From the NCBI RefSeq assembly GCF_003634935.1, contig NZ_RBXO01000001.1, positions 3,249,501-3,313,500 on the forward strand: a DNA stretch of 64,000 nt. Reading direction: 5' to 3'. The position numbers and the translations under genes are program-made. This document shows positions 53,478-62,874 of this stretch, one piece after another (position 1 is the first letter of the stretch; each line of letters begins with the position of its first letter). This stretch comes from Saccharothrix australiensis. Lineage in GTDB: Bacteria; Actinomycetota; Actinomycetes; Mycobacteriales; Pseudonocardiaceae. Under the pieces are notes generated by a model, which did not search any database, had not been told where the DNA came from, and was given only the letters and a program-made list of their open reading frames with translations.

Positions 53478-53629
53478 CGCGACCCGGCCGCGCGTCACCC
53501 GCCGTGCGCGCCGGAGATCGAGCAGCAGGACACCACCGGGTGCCAGTACCGCGTGACGCTCGCGGAGCGGCATCATGGCCGTCTCGGGGAACCGGTTGTG
53601 CGGCACCGTCGTCGACGGCTGCGCCCTGA

Positions 53630-55747
53630 TCACCGACCTGCTGACCGGGGCCCCCGACGCGCGGGCACCAGCCCCGCCGTCGAGCACGGCCCCCCGACCT
53701 GTGGCCGCGATCCCGCCACCAGCACGGCGAGGGCGCACCCGGCGGCCAGCAGACCGACGTGCCCCCACGGGACCCGCACAGCGACGCCGGCGAGCGCCAT
53801 CGGCGGGAGCGCGACCAGGAGCGCGAGCCCGAGGCTGATCGCCGTCGTCACACCGGATTCGAGCAGGAGCAGCTGCTGTATCCAGCGTTTGCCCACTCCC
53901 ACCGCCGTCAGCACCGTCGCGTGGTCGCGCGACGTCCGTGCCCGGGTGCCGGCGACTGCGGCTGCGGTCAGCACCGCGAGCAGTGCCGGCCCGATGGCGA
54001 CGGCGTACAGCGACGTCGGCAGGACCGCGGGCTCCGGCGGCCGGTGGACCAGCACGAAGCTGTGCCCGAGCCGAGCGTCGGCCACGGCCTGCTGCGCCGC
54101 CCGTGCGATGTCGTCCGGCACATCGGTGAACACCACGGCCGATGGGGCGGCGTTGGTGGTGTGCGCGGCGAGCACCACGCCGTTCGCGTAGCTCCGCCAC
54201 GACGGGTCGGTGAACGGCACGAAGCGCCCTGAGCGCAACGACTCCAGCTCGGTGGGAGTCAGCGCGCGGTGGTCCAGCGCGGACACGTCGTCAGGCGAGT
54301 CGACCACGAGCAGTCGTTGGCGCGGCAGGAACCCGGTCCGAACTCCCTGGCCGGTGATCCTGGTCCGGACGGCGGCGAGGACGTCGTCGGGCGGCGGGTG
54401 CCCGATGCCGGCCCGGCCGCTGACGATGACCTGCCCGGACGGTGCGTCGGGCACCACCGACGCCTCCTGGTGCGCCAGGTCGGTGGCGAGCAGCGTCATC
54501 AACGCCAGCGCCGGGGTGAGCGCCGCGGTCAGCACGACGACGGCGGAGGCGCCGCGGTCGCGCAGCCGGCGTGCGCCCAGCCGCAGCCTCGGGTCGCGCT
54601 CCGGGAGCAGCCCGGCCAGCCGCGGCACCAGGTCCGGCACGAGCAGCAGCACCACGGCGCCGACGAGCGCGGTGACGACCATCGCACCGGTCACGCCGTC
54701 CGAGCGGGTGATCGCGAAGGCGACCGCACCGACGAGCAGCACGGCCAGGTACCGGCGTGCGGCCGGGCCCGCCGCCCGGGTGCCGCGCCGGAAGTACACC
54801 CCGCACGCGAGCGAGGTGACCAGGAGCAGCTGTGCCGTCGGCGGCAGCAGGTCCGGCACCGGGGAGAACGGCTCGGCCCGGTCCCGCGCGAGGATCGTCC
54901 GCACCAGGAGCCCGATCCCGATGCCCGCCCCGATGCCGAGCGCGGTCCAGACGAGGGTCGACGCCGTGGCCGCGACGCCCACGGCGTACGTCTGGCGCAC
55001 GCCGACGGAGTGCAGGAGCGTACGGGTGCGGCGCGACCACGCCCCGGTCAGCCCGGAGATGGCCAGCACGGTCAGCACGGGCAGGGCAAGCGCGGGAATT
55101 CGGTGGACGAGCGGGTTGCGCTCGATCCACGACCGCGGGTGGCGCGTGTCGCGCGCCACCACGGTGCCGGCCAGAGCGGCGCCGGCGGAGGCGGGACCGT
55201 TCCAGTACACCGTCGTCGTGGCGCTCACGCCCTCGCCGCGGATCGTCGCGAACGTGCCGGGGGCGGCGAGGATCGTGTTCCAGCCGGAGTAGGAGTCGCG
55301 CACGGTCCCCACGACCCGCAACGTGCCGTGTGGCACCGCGAGCGAGGAGCCGGTCGCGGCGGTCACCACGGCCTCGCCGGCGTGCCGCGGCCACCGTCCA
55401 CTCGTGAGCGCGAACCGCGCGGGGAAGGGCGTCACGCCCCAGTCCGCCTCCAGGTACCTCGTCACCGGCGGGTCGACGACCGACGGCCGCACGTCCGTCG
55501 AACTCAGCGTGACCGTGATGTCCCGGCCACCCGCGCGTCGCACCCCCGCCAGATCGGGAGGCTCCGGTGTGGCCAGTTCGACCCGGGCGTCGAAACGGCC
55601 GAGATCGCGTTCGTCCACCTGCTGCGCGGTGAGCGCGAACGCCTTGACCGTGACGAAGAGGCCGACCAGCACCGACGCGGTGACGAACATGAGCGCGGCC
55701 GACCATGTCAGCGCCCTGTTGCGCATCAACCTGATCGCGAACCTCAT
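53630..55747 (-). CDS. FtsX/MacB-like ABC transporter permease
   Basis: 705 residues from ATG 55747, overlapping the ATPase stop as ATGA. It starts RNRALTWSAALMFVTASVLVG (first helix) with a large extracytoplasmic region (about 50-220), then groups of helices near 225-390 and 430-460, and a second outer domain before the last three helices ending near ALAVLVAGS. This double arrangement is typical of FtsX-type permeases in actinomycetes that export peptides or lipoproteins or transmit signals. The short Arg/Gly tail is unusual. Confidence 0.85.
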   Translation of the reverse strand: MRFAIRLMRNRALTWSAALMFVTASVLVGLFVTVKAFALTAQQVDERDLGRFDARVELATPEPPDLAGVRRAGGRDITVTLSSTDVRPSVVDPPVTRYLEADWGVTPFPARFALTSGRWPRHAGEAVVTAATGSSLAVPHGTLRVVGTVRDSYSGWNTILAAPGTFATIRGEGVSATTTVYWNGPASAGAALAGTVVARDTRHPRSWIERNPLVHRIPALALPVLTVLAISGLTGAWSRRTRTLLHSVGVRQTYAVGVAATASTLVWTALGIGAGIGIGLLVRTILARDRAEPFSPVPDLLPPTAQLLLVTSLACGVYFRRGTRAAGPAARRYLAVLLVGAVAFAITRSDGVTGAMVVTALVGAVVLLLVPDLVPRLAGLLPERDPRLRLGARRLRDRGASAVVVLTAALTPALALMTLLATDLAHQEASVVPDAPSGQVIVSGRAGIGHPPPDDVLAAVRTRITGQGVRTGFLPRQRLLVVDSPDDVSALDHRALTPTELESLRSGRFVPFTDPSWRSYANGVVLAAHTTNAAPSAVVFTDVPDDIARAAQQAVADARLGHSFVLVHRPPEPAVLPTSLYAVAIGPALLAVLTAAAVAGTRARTSRDHATVLTAVGVGKRWIQQLLLLESGVTTAISLGLALLVALPPMALAGVAVRVPWGHVGLLAAGCALAVLVAGSRPQVGGPCSTAGLVPARRGPRSAGR

Positions 55748-56427
55748 ACCGGTGCCCCCACCGCCGTGCGCACCCTGCCGTCGGACATCTCGTAGACCGT
55801 GTCCGCGATCTCCCGGCACATCGGGTCGTGCGAGCACACGACGGCCACCATGCCGTCGTCGCACAACGCTCTGATCAGCTCGAACAGCTCACGGGCGGCA
55901 CGCGAGTCGAGCGCGCCCGTCGGTTCGTCGGCGACCAGCACGCGCCGGTCGCCGACCAGCGCCCGTGCGACGCCCACCCGTTGCCGCTGGCCGCCGGAGA
56001 GCTGGTGGGGCATCCGGTGCGCGACATCGGCGAGGCCGACCCTGGCGAGCTGGTCGAGCGCCCGGGCGCGTCCGTCGAGCCCCTGCGCCTCCAGTGGCAG
56101 GGCTACGTTCTCCAGCGCGGTGAACTCCTCGATCAGGTTGTGCTCCTGGAACACCACCCCGATCGTGGTGAGCCGCAGTCGGGCGCGGGCGCTCTCGTCG
56201 AGCAGGCCGAGGTCGACCTGCTCGACGAGTATTCTCCCGGTGTCCGCGGTGTCGAGTCCCGTGATCAGGTTGACCAGCGTGGACTTGCCCGAACCGCTCG
56301 CCCCCGCCACGCACACGAACTCTCCCGCACGTGCGGTCAGGCTGACGTCTCGCACGGCCGTGACGGTCTCGGCGGTGGAGGCGAACGAGCGGCTGACGTT
56401 CTCCACCACGAGCAACCGGGAGGTCAT
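55744..56427 (-). CDS. MacB/LolD-like ABC transporter ATPase
   Basis: 227 residues from ATG 56427. Walker A GASGSGKST, signature LSGGQRQRVGVARAL, Walker B VLVADEPTGALD and VCSHDP with the switch His are intact. It works with the FtsX-like permease in the overlapping gene. It starts one base after the stop of the protease-inhibitor gene, so all three are one operon, and the inhibitor could be the cargo or a co-regulated partner. Confidence 0.92.
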   Translation of the reverse strand: MTSRLLVVENVSRSFASTAETVTAVRDVSLTARAGEFVCVAGASGSGKSTLVNLITGLDTADTGRILVEQVDLGLLDESARARLRLTTIGVVFQEHNLIEEFTALENVALPLEAQGLDGRARALDQLARVGLADVAHRMPHQLSGGQRQRVGVARALVGDRRVLVADEPTGALDSRAARELFELIRALCDDGMVAVVCSHDPMCREIADTVYEMSDGRVRTAVGAPV

Positions 56428-56428
56428 G

Positions 56429-56797
56429 TCAGCACCGGCCCTGGGTGTTCCACGACGAGAGCTTGTTGTCGTCCCTGGAGTTGATGTCGTCGTCCGACGT
56501 CCCCGCCCTCATCGTCACGCACCGGCCGCCGCCGCCGGCGTCGTGGTACCAGCGGGCGTCGACGTTGGTGAGGTTCCGCCACGACGACATCTCGTCGTTC
56601 GCCACGGCGCTGACGTTCGTCGTACCCTTCAGCGGCGCCTTCTCCTCCAGCTTGGTGCCGTAGTTGTTGTGCTTGTAGATGCAGACCCGGTCGGGCGTGC
56701 AGGACTCAGCCTGGACGCTCGCCGACGCCACACCGATGCCCCCGAGCACCACAGCGCCCGCGACGGCCACACCGGCCGCCAGCTTGCCGAACTTCAT
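56429..56797 (-). CDS. Secreted peptidase inhibitor, family I36
   Basis: 122 residues from ATG 56797 with a textbook aaaggagg. Signal peptide to about residue 26 (VAVAGAVVLGGIGVASAS). The mature part follows the I36/SMPI and crystallin-like pattern: CTPDRVCIYKHNNYG, DEMSSWRNLTNV and DDNKLSSWN, with four cysteines. I36 inhibitors block metalloproteases or other peptidases outside the cell. Its operon mates are an ABC exporter; a pseudo-protease lies on the far side of the divergent regulator. Confidence 0.85.
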   Translation of the reverse strand: MKFGKLAAGVAVAGAVVLGGIGVASASVQAESCTPDRVCIYKHNNYGTKLEEKAPLKGTTNVSAVANDEMSSWRNLTNVDARWYHDAGGGGRCVTMRAGTSDDDINSRDDNKLSSWNTQGRC

Positions 56798-57086
56798 GGG
56801 AATTCCTCCTTTGGTTCGCCCTCTTCGTCGCCATGTCGGGACTTTCGGCGCGGGAGCACGAATGGCACAGCGGTACCCCTGCGCGTCGCCCGTTGATCTG
56901 CTGTAATGGCTGCACAGATGCCCTCCGCCGGGAATTTCGGTCAGGAAGGCGACTGCGGGCCCGTCGTAGGGCGTTCTCCGACGGGTGGGCAAACTGTGTG
57001 CCACGGCTGGTGCACCGTTCCTGTAGCACTCTTGAAACCGCAGGTCAGGGGGCGGGTTCGGGAGGGAGCGGCGCAGGCCGCAGGGG

Positions 57087-60017
57087 GTGGTGACGATCGA
57101 GTTCCGCGTGTTCGGAGAAGTCGAGGCGATCGTCGACGGACGTGTGGTCGACCTGGGGCCTTCACGCCAGCGGTGCGTGCTGGTCGCGTTGCTCGTCGAC
57201 GCGAACAGATTGGTGTCCCTGGACCAGCTGATGGACCGGGTCTGGGGTGACAGCCCGCCGCACAGCGGCAGCAATTCCCTGCACAGCTACCTGTCCCGGC
57301 TGCGCAAGGCGCTGGGTGTCGCGATCTGCCGGCAGCCCGGCGGCTACGTCCTGCGGGTCGATCCGGCGATGGTGGACCTGCATCGATTCCGCGACCTGGC
57401 CGAGCGGGCGCGCGGCTCCGACGACGCGACCGCCGTCGCCCTGCTGGACCGGGCACTCGCGCTGTGGCGGGGAGCGGCCTTCCCGGTCATGGAGACGCCG
57501 TGGGCGGACGAGGTCAGGACCGCGCTGCACCGCGACCGGCTGGAGGCGGTGCTGCACCGCAACGAGCTCGGCCTCCGCGGTGGCCGCCACGCGGAGCTGG
57601 TTCCCGAGCTGCTGGCGCTCGCCGCGGAGGAGCCGCTGGACGAACGCCTGGCCGGCCAGCTGATGCGCGCGCTCTGCCTGGGCGGACGGCCGGCCCACGC
57701 GCTGGAGCACTACGAGCTGGTCCGGCGCAGGCTCTCCGAGGAGCTCGGCGTCGACCCGAGTCCCGCGCTCCAGCGGGTGCACCAGCAGATCCTCACCGGG
57801 TCGCCCGCGCTCGTGCCCGCGGACACGCGTCCCGTGCACGCCCTGCCGCACGACATCGCGGACTTCACCGGCCGCGACCAGGAGCTCGCACAGCTGCTCG
57901 ACACCGTCCGCGACCCGTCCGGCGCGACGACGGTGATCGCCGCGATCGACGGCATGGCGGGAATGGGCAAGACCGCGTTGGCCGTGCACGCCGCCCACCG
58001 CCTCTCCTCGTGCTACCCGGACGTGCAGCTGTTCATCGACCTGCACGCGCACACGGCCGACAGACAGCCCGTGGACACCGCGGCGGCTCTCGGCACGCTG
58101 TTGCGTTCGGTGGGAGTGCCGGGTGAGCGGATTCCGGCCGGGCTGGACGAACGGGCGGCGCTGTGGCGTTCGACGCTCGCGGGGCGGAAGGCCCTGGTGG
58201 TGTTCGACAACGTGGTCAGCGCGGCCCACGTCCGCCCCCTGCTGCCCGGCGGCCCCCGCTGCCTGGCGCTGGTCACCAGCAGGCGCAGGCTGACCGACCT
58301 CGACTCGGCCCGCACGCTGTCGCTGGACGTGCTGCCGCACCGCCAGGCGGTGGCGTTGTTCACCAGGGTCCTCGGCGACGAACGGCGCGAACCGGGGGCC
58401 GTCGGCGAGGTGGTCGGCCTGTGCGGGCACCTGCCGCTGGCGATCAGGATCGCGGCGGCACGGCTGCGGTCCCGTCCGGTGTGGACGGTCGGGCGCCTGG
58501 CCGGCCGCCTGCGCGCCGGGCTGAGCGAGCTGGCGACCGGCGACCGCAGCGTGGTCACCGCCCTGCACCTGTCCTATCGGCAGCTCACCGAGGCGCAGCA
58601 ACGGTTGTTCCGGCTGCTGGGCCTGCACCCCGGCGCCGACTTCGACGGGTGGTCGGCCGCCGCGCTCACCGCCGCCGGGGTGGTGGAGGTGGAGCGGACC
58701 CTGGAGGAGCTGGTCGACCTGCACCTCCTGCAGGAGCCGGAGCCGGGCCGGTACCGGATGCACGACCTGCTGCGCGCGTTCGCCGTCGAGCTGACGACCG
58801 CCACCGACAGCGCCCAGAGCAGGCACGCGGCCCGGACACGCCTGCGCGACAGGTACCTCTCCACCGCGGCGAGGGCGGTGGACGTCGTCGCGCCGGGAGA
58901 CGACCACGTTCGCCCGCCCGCCGACCTCCCCGGCCCGGCCCTGTCCGGCTACGCGGAGGCGATGGCGTGGTTGGAACGGGAACGGGAGAACCTCGTGGCC
59001 ACCGCGATCGCGGGGGCGCACTCGGGTGAGCTGTCCACGACCCTGTTGCGCTACCTCGACCTGCGCGGCTACCACGACGACGCGCTCGCGCTGCACGGCC
59101 ACGCGTACGCCACCGCCCGCGGTCGCGCCGACGCCGAGGCGGAGTGCCAGGCGCTGGGGAACCTCGGCACCGCCTGCGAGCGGCTGGGCCGTTACGACTC
59201 GGCGGAGAAGCACCACCGCAACGCGCTGGACCTGGCCAGGTCGGTCGGCGCCCTGCCGCTGGAAGGCCGCACCCACAACAACCTGGCCAACGTGTACCTG
59301 GCCGTGGCGGACCACCACAACGCGCTCGTGCACTACCGGCAGGCGCTCGACATCGCGGTGCGGACCGGGAACCGCGTCGGCCAGTGCCGCTCGGCGAACA
59401 ACCTCGGCATCGTCCACGAGCGGCTGGGCCAGTACGACGAGGCGGCCGTCCAGCACACCGAGGCGCTGACCGTCGCCGAGCAGGTCGGCGACGTCGCCGG
59501 GCGCGGGTACGCGTTGCACAGCCTGGGTTTCGCCTACCGCCGGCTGGGGCGTGCGGACGAGGCGCTCGGCCACTTCCGGCAGGCCGTCACGATCGCCGAG
59601 CACACCGCCAACCGGAGCCTGGAGGGCTACACCAGGCTGGGCCTGGGACTGCTGCTGGCGGACCTGGGCCGGTTCGCGGAGTCGGCCGCCAACCTGCACA
59701 ACGCGCTCTCCGTGGCGAGCGACACCGGGAATCGGGGCCTGCGGACCGAAGCGCTCAACGGCCTCGGCGAACTGGCCCGGCGGGGCGACGACCCGGCACG
59801 TGCCCTCGTCCACCACCGGGAAGCCCTCGCACTGGCCGAGGAAACCGGCGACCGCTACCAGCAGGCCCGCGCTCATGACGGGCTGGCCCATGCGCAGCAC
59901 GCCCTGGACCGGCGGTCCGAGGCCCGGCGGCACTGGCGCAGCGCGTTGACCCTCTACGTCGCGGCCGGCGTGCCGGAAGCCGATCCCGTCCGCGTTCGAC
60001 TGTCCACCGCAGGGTGA
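57087..60017 (+). CDS. AfsR-type SARP regulator with NB-ARC and TPR domains
   Basis: 976 residues from GTG 57087. Winged helix FRVFGEVEAIVDGRVVDLG and SLHSYLSRLRKALG; activator domain to about 245; NB-ARC with GMAGMGKTALA (Lys295) and ALVVFDN; TPRs from about 660 with repeated LGxxxxxLGRxxxA units. It is divergent from the inhibitor/ABC operon and 21 bases upstream of the pseudo-protease gene, which it probably controls with the ABC operon. It shares domain order with the regulator at 41594 but differs throughout. Confidence 0.9.
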   Translation: MVTIEFRVFGEVEAIVDGRVVDLGPSRQRCVLVALLVDANRLVSLDQLMDRVWGDSPPHSGSNSLHSYLSRLRKALGVAICRQPGGYVLRVDPAMVDLHRFRDLAERARGSDDATAVALLDRALALWRGAAFPVMETPWADEVRTALHRDRLEAVLHRNELGLRGGRHAELVPELLALAAEEPLDERLAGQLMRALCLGGRPAHALEHYELVRRRLSEELGVDPSPALQRVHQQILTGSPALVPADTRPVHALPHDIADFTGRDQELAQLLDTVRDPSGATTVIAAIDGMAGMGKTALAVHAAHRLSSCYPDVQLFIDLHAHTADRQPVDTAAALGTLLRSVGVPGERIPAGLDERAALWRSTLAGRKALVVFDNVVSAAHVRPLLPGGPRCLALVTSRRRLTDLDSARTLSLDVLPHRQAVALFTRVLGDERREPGAVGEVVGLCGHLPLAIRIAAARLRSRPVWTVGRLAGRLRAGLSELATGDRSVVTALHLSYRQLTEAQQRLFRLLGLHPGADFDGWSAAALTAAGVVEVERTLEELVDLHLLQEPEPGRYRMHDLLRAFAVELTTATDSAQSRHAARTRLRDRYLSTAARAVDVVAPGDDHVRPPADLPGPALSGYAEAMAWLERERENLVATAIAGAHSGELSTTLLRYLDLRGYHDDALALHGHAYATARGRADAEAECQALGNLGTACERLGRYDSAEKHHRNALDLARSVGALPLEGRTHNNLANVYLAVADHHNALVHYRQALDIAVRTGNRVGQCRSANNLGIVHERLGQYDEAAVQHTEALTVAEQVGDVAGRGYALHSLGFAYRRLGRADEALGHFRQAVTIAEHTANRSLEGYTRLGLGLLLADLGRFAESAANLHNALSVASDTGNRGLRTEALNGLGELARRGDDPARALVHHREALALAEETGDRYQQARAHDGLAHAQHALDRRSEARRHWRSALTLYVAAGVPEADPVRVRLSTAG

Positions 60018-60038
60018 CCACCGAGTAGGAGCTGAGCC

Positions 60039-60755
60039 GTGAAACCGTACTCCGCCCTGGCAGCCGCGGTGCTGCTCGCCACGTTCCCCGCGCCCTCCGC
60101 GCGGGCGACGATCAACGGAACCGAGCCGGGCACGCAGATCTACTACGTGGGATCGGTGCAGGAGGCCACCGGTCCGGAGGCGTCCCGGCACCTCTGCGGG
60201 AGTGTCCTCACCGAGGACTACTGGGTGCTCACCTCGAAGCAGTGCGTGCAGGGCAGAACGCCCGAGTCGGTCAACGTCCGAGTCGGGTCGCGACGCCATG
60301 CGGGCGACGGTGAACTCATCTCCGCCGCCCGCATCATCCCGCATCCCACCAGCGACGTGGCGCTCATCCGGCTGAGCAAGCCGAGCAGCGCCGTCCCGGT
60401 GCACGTGGCCGAACAGCCGGCCGGGACGGGTGCCGAGGCCAAAACGCTGGGCTGGGGCCAAACCTGCCCGACCGCCGGGTGCGGGGGACCGAGCGCGGAG
60501 CTGCAGGCGGTGGCCGCCCGCACCGAGCCGCGTTCCGCGTGCGGCGGCGAGGGTGACCGCCTCTGCACGACGTATCCGAACGGTGGTGGTCCCTGCTTCG
60601 GCGACGAGGGCGGCCCGCTGGTCAGTCGGGACGGCTTGCTGCTGTTCGGGCTCGTTCCCAGCTGGGTGCCCGAGGCGCACGACTGCACCCTGGACCGGCC
60701 GCCCGTGATCGACCTGTCCGCGCTGCGCGACTGGATCGACCGGGAAATCCGCTGA
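60039..60755 (+). CDS. Secreted trypsin-like protein without catalytic His and Ser (pseudo-protease)
   Basis: 238 residues from GTG 60039 with taggag upstream; signal peptide to about residue 23. The chymotrypsin fold is clear: ATINGTEP, SRHLCGSVLTEDYWVLTSKQC, TSDVALIRLS and CFGDEGGPLVS. In active S1 proteases these read LTAAHC and GDSGGP; here His is Gln68 and Ser is Glu190, while Asp106 is kept. The disulphide cysteines remain. It should fold but not cleave. Catalytically dead S1 homologs can act as binding or decoy proteins. The neighbouring I36 inhibitor suggests a shared extracellular context. Confidence 0.85.
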   Translation: MKPYSALAAAVLLATFPAPSARATINGTEPGTQIYYVGSVQEATGPEASRHLCGSVLTEDYWVLTSKQCVQGRTPESVNVRVGSRRHAGDGELISAARIIPHPTSDVALIRLSKPSSAVPVHVAEQPAGTGAEAKTLGWGQTCPTAGCGGPSAELQAVAARTEPRSACGGEGDRLCTTYPNGGGPCFGDEGGPLVSRDGLLLFGLVPSWVPEAHDCTLDRPPVIDLSALRDWIDREIR

Positions 60756-60899
60756 CCGGACCCGTCGGAGCACCAGGCCGACGTGCGCCCCTGGCGGTGC
60801 GGCGCGGCGCCCGACCCGCGCTCGGCCGATCCGCGGTTCCAGCGACGGGACGGCCGCTCGGGGCGGCCCGCTGCTCCTCCATCGCCCCTGCCCCCGCTG

Positions 60900-62294
60900 T
60901 CAACGGACTGCGGCGTGGGCCAGGTGCTTCTTCCGGAGGCGGATGGACAGGACGAAGACGGCGGACACCTCAAGCAGGAGGAGGGTGCCGGAGACGGTCG
61001 TCGACAAGGCGCTGATCGCGGTCGGCGGGTGCGAGCCCGGCACGATGAACACGGTGGCGGTGAACGCCAGTGAGATCATCAGCATCGTGACCGACACGGC
61101 GACGGGCAGCCGGCGCAGCGGACGTGCCAGCACCACCTCGACGGCGTCCCGGAGGGTGAGGCGTCGCCTGCCCGCGCGCCAAGCCGCCATCGGCCAGCGG
61201 AGCACCACCGACCAGAGTCCGCCGAACAGGAGCATGGCGATCGCGGTGCTCAAGTCGTCCACGGCGGTCCTGCCCAGTGGCGGGGTGCCGAAGATGGAGC
61301 CGATCACCCCACCGACGAAGCCGCTCACCCCCATGAACACGCCCAGCCACAGCGGGATCAACAGCAACCCGCTGGCGACTCGGGCGGCATCCACCGACTC
61401 CGTGCTCCGGGCGGCGGACATTCGCCCGGTCGGCTGATCACCGGTCCCCGCGGCGCGCTCGTGTGCGGCGGCGTCCTCGGGCGGCACGGCGTGCGCGGTC
61501 GGCGGCGGCTCCGGCGCGGGCGGCTTCGGGCCGGGCGGTGCGGCGGCTGGGTCCGAGCGCGGTTCTTTGCGCAGCAGCAAATCCGCGCTGGTGTCGGTGC
61601 TCTTGAACTTCGGTTCGGGCAGCCCTCGGTTCGACATGGCGGCGAGCAGCGAGCGGTAGAGCGTCCGGATCGTCAGCGGTGAGCCCGCGATCGACGTCCC
61701 CCGTCTCAGGAGCCCGATCAGCTCCTCGGTGAAGGCGGTGTTCCGCGCGCCGGGCGGTGCGTGGGACACCTGGTTCCGGGGCGCCGAGGTGATGACCGAC
61801 GTGCCCGCGATCGCGATGTCCCGGGCGTTGATCCCACCGCCGGACATCGCGCCGAGGACCGTCCCGGAGTAGCAGCAGTCCAGGATGAGCAGCTTGACCC
61901 TGGCGGGGCTGTCCGCCAGCACTTCGCGCACGAACTCGAACGGGACCGCGGAACCGGCCAAGCCGTCCCGGTCGGTGTGCCGGACGGTCAGGTACAGCTC
62001 GTCCCTGGTGTCGTGGCGGACGCCGTGACCGGCGTAGTACACGAGCAACAGGTCCTCGGCCTGGCTGACCGCGCCGCGCAGGCGCTCCATGAAGCTGCTC
62101 ACCGAGTCCGGGGTGTCGACGACGACGCACTGCTCCCACCCCAGGATGCCGGTGTCGGCGGCGGTCAACGCGGATACCAGGTCGAACAGGTTGTTGCGCA
62201 CCGCGGGCAGCGGTGGGAACCGGTCGGTCTGGCGGAAGTCGCTCGTACCGATCAACACGGCCCTTGAGCGCACCGGATCGGGAAGCGTCGCCAC
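60900..62294 (-). CDS. Caspase-like (C14) protease with C-terminal membrane anchor
   Basis: 464 residues from GTG 62294, directly abutting the TAG of the preceding gene. The N-terminal peptidase domain has RAVLIGTSDF, His90 in YYAGHG and Cys141 in LDCCYSG, the caspase dyad. The linker (about 245-300) is Pro/Ala-rich. Four hydrophobic segments follow (about 309-340, 350-372, 395-420, 425-450), anchoring it in the membrane. Bacterial caspase-EACC1 pairs are known from conflict-system surveys; activation would cleave cell proteins on threat. The membrane part may be sensor or pore. Confidence 0.85.
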   Translation of the reverse strand: MATLPDPVRSRAVLIGTSDFRQTDRFPPLPAVRNNLFDLVSALTAADTGILGWEQCVVVDTPDSVSSFMERLRGAVSQAEDLLLVYYAGHGVRHDTRDELYLTVRHTDRDGLAGSAVPFEFVREVLADSPARVKLLILDCCYSGTVLGAMSGGGINARDIAIAGTSVITSAPRNQVSHAPPGARNTAFTEELIGLLRRGTSIAGSPLTIRTLYRSLLAAMSNRGLPEPKFKSTDTSADLLLRKEPRSDPAAAPPGPKPPAPEPPPTAHAVPPEDAAAHERAAGTGDQPTGRMSAARSTESVDAARVASGLLLIPLWLGVFMGVSGFVGGVIGSIFGTPPLGRTAVDDLSTAIAMLLFGGLWSVVLRWPMAAWRAGRRRLTLRDAVEVVLARPLRRLPVAVSVTMLMISLAFTATVFIVPGSHPPTAISALSTTVSGTLLLLEVSAVFVLSIRLRKKHLAHAAVR

Positions 62295-62648
62295 CTATCC
62301 CTCCAGGAACGTCCGGACCGCGGTGGCCGTCGCGTGCGCGTCGTCACCGGAACCGCACGTCAGCTCCAACTCGCGGCCCTGCTCGTCGCGGACGGTGAGG
62401 GTGATCTTCGCGGTCGTGCGGCGGTGCTTGAGGTAGTCGAACAGCGACCGCACGAGCACCGACACGGTCCCGCTGGTCAGCACGATGACGGCGGCGTCGA
62501 CGATCTCGCCCATCTCGCCCTCGGCCGGTGGTGCCGCGGCGAGGCTCACCCGGCCCCGCAACGCGTCCTCGTCCCGCAGCCACATCACCAGTGCGCGCAG
62601 GTCGTCAGCCGAGCCCGCTGTCCGCACGCGCGCCGTTGCGGTCGACAC
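62295..62648 (-). CDS. EACC1-type small partner of the caspase
   Basis: 117 residues from GTG 62648, preferred because gaggggg stands six bases upstream; ATG 62699 in frame lacks one. The pattern DDLRALVMWLRDEDALRGRVSLAAAPPAEGEMG, shown by VMWLRDEDALRGRV, then VDAAVIVLTSGTVSVLVRSL and an ITLTVRD strand with an acidic CGSGDDA end, fits effector-associated constant component 1. EACC1 proteins accompany caspases and other effectors. It stops exactly at the caspase start, so the two are made together. Confidence 0.75.
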   Translation of the reverse strand: MSTATARVRTAGSADDLRALVMWLRDEDALRGRVSLAAAPPAEGEMGEIVDAAVIVLTSGTVSVLVRSLFDYLKHRRTTAKITLTVRDEQGRELELTCGSGDDAHATATAVRTFLEG

Positions 62649-62701
62649 CCGAACCCCCTCGTCGGCGGAGCCTGACCACTCCGGCCGGTCAATAGTCATC
62701 T

Positions 62702-62724
62702 CGCGGGTGGAAGATCCACCCGCG
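62702..62724. promoter_or_regulatory. 10-bp inverted repeat upstream of the EACC1 gene
   Basis: cgcgggtgga (62702-62711) and tccacccgcg (62715-62724) pair around a three-base loop. It could be an operator for the EACC1/caspase genes or a terminator for the gene at 62875. Confidence 0.5.
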
Positions 62725-62874
62725 CCACGCTAGCGCAACCACCGCCGTCGAACAGCACCTTTCGCGGTGAACGCACCCTCATACCTCGTACTGGTCCCGA
62801 GCGCCGGCGAAGTCGTGCTTCACTGGCCCGATCACCTGAACGGGCTTGACCTTCGACACGGGGCGGATCAGCGG

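Noticed and set aside
53478-53629. Minus-strand stretch ERHAVLAPGGVLLLDLR resembling a methyltransferase motif
   Set aside because: Only about 20 codons fit and no other methyltransferase segment surrounds it; too short to call even a pseudogene.
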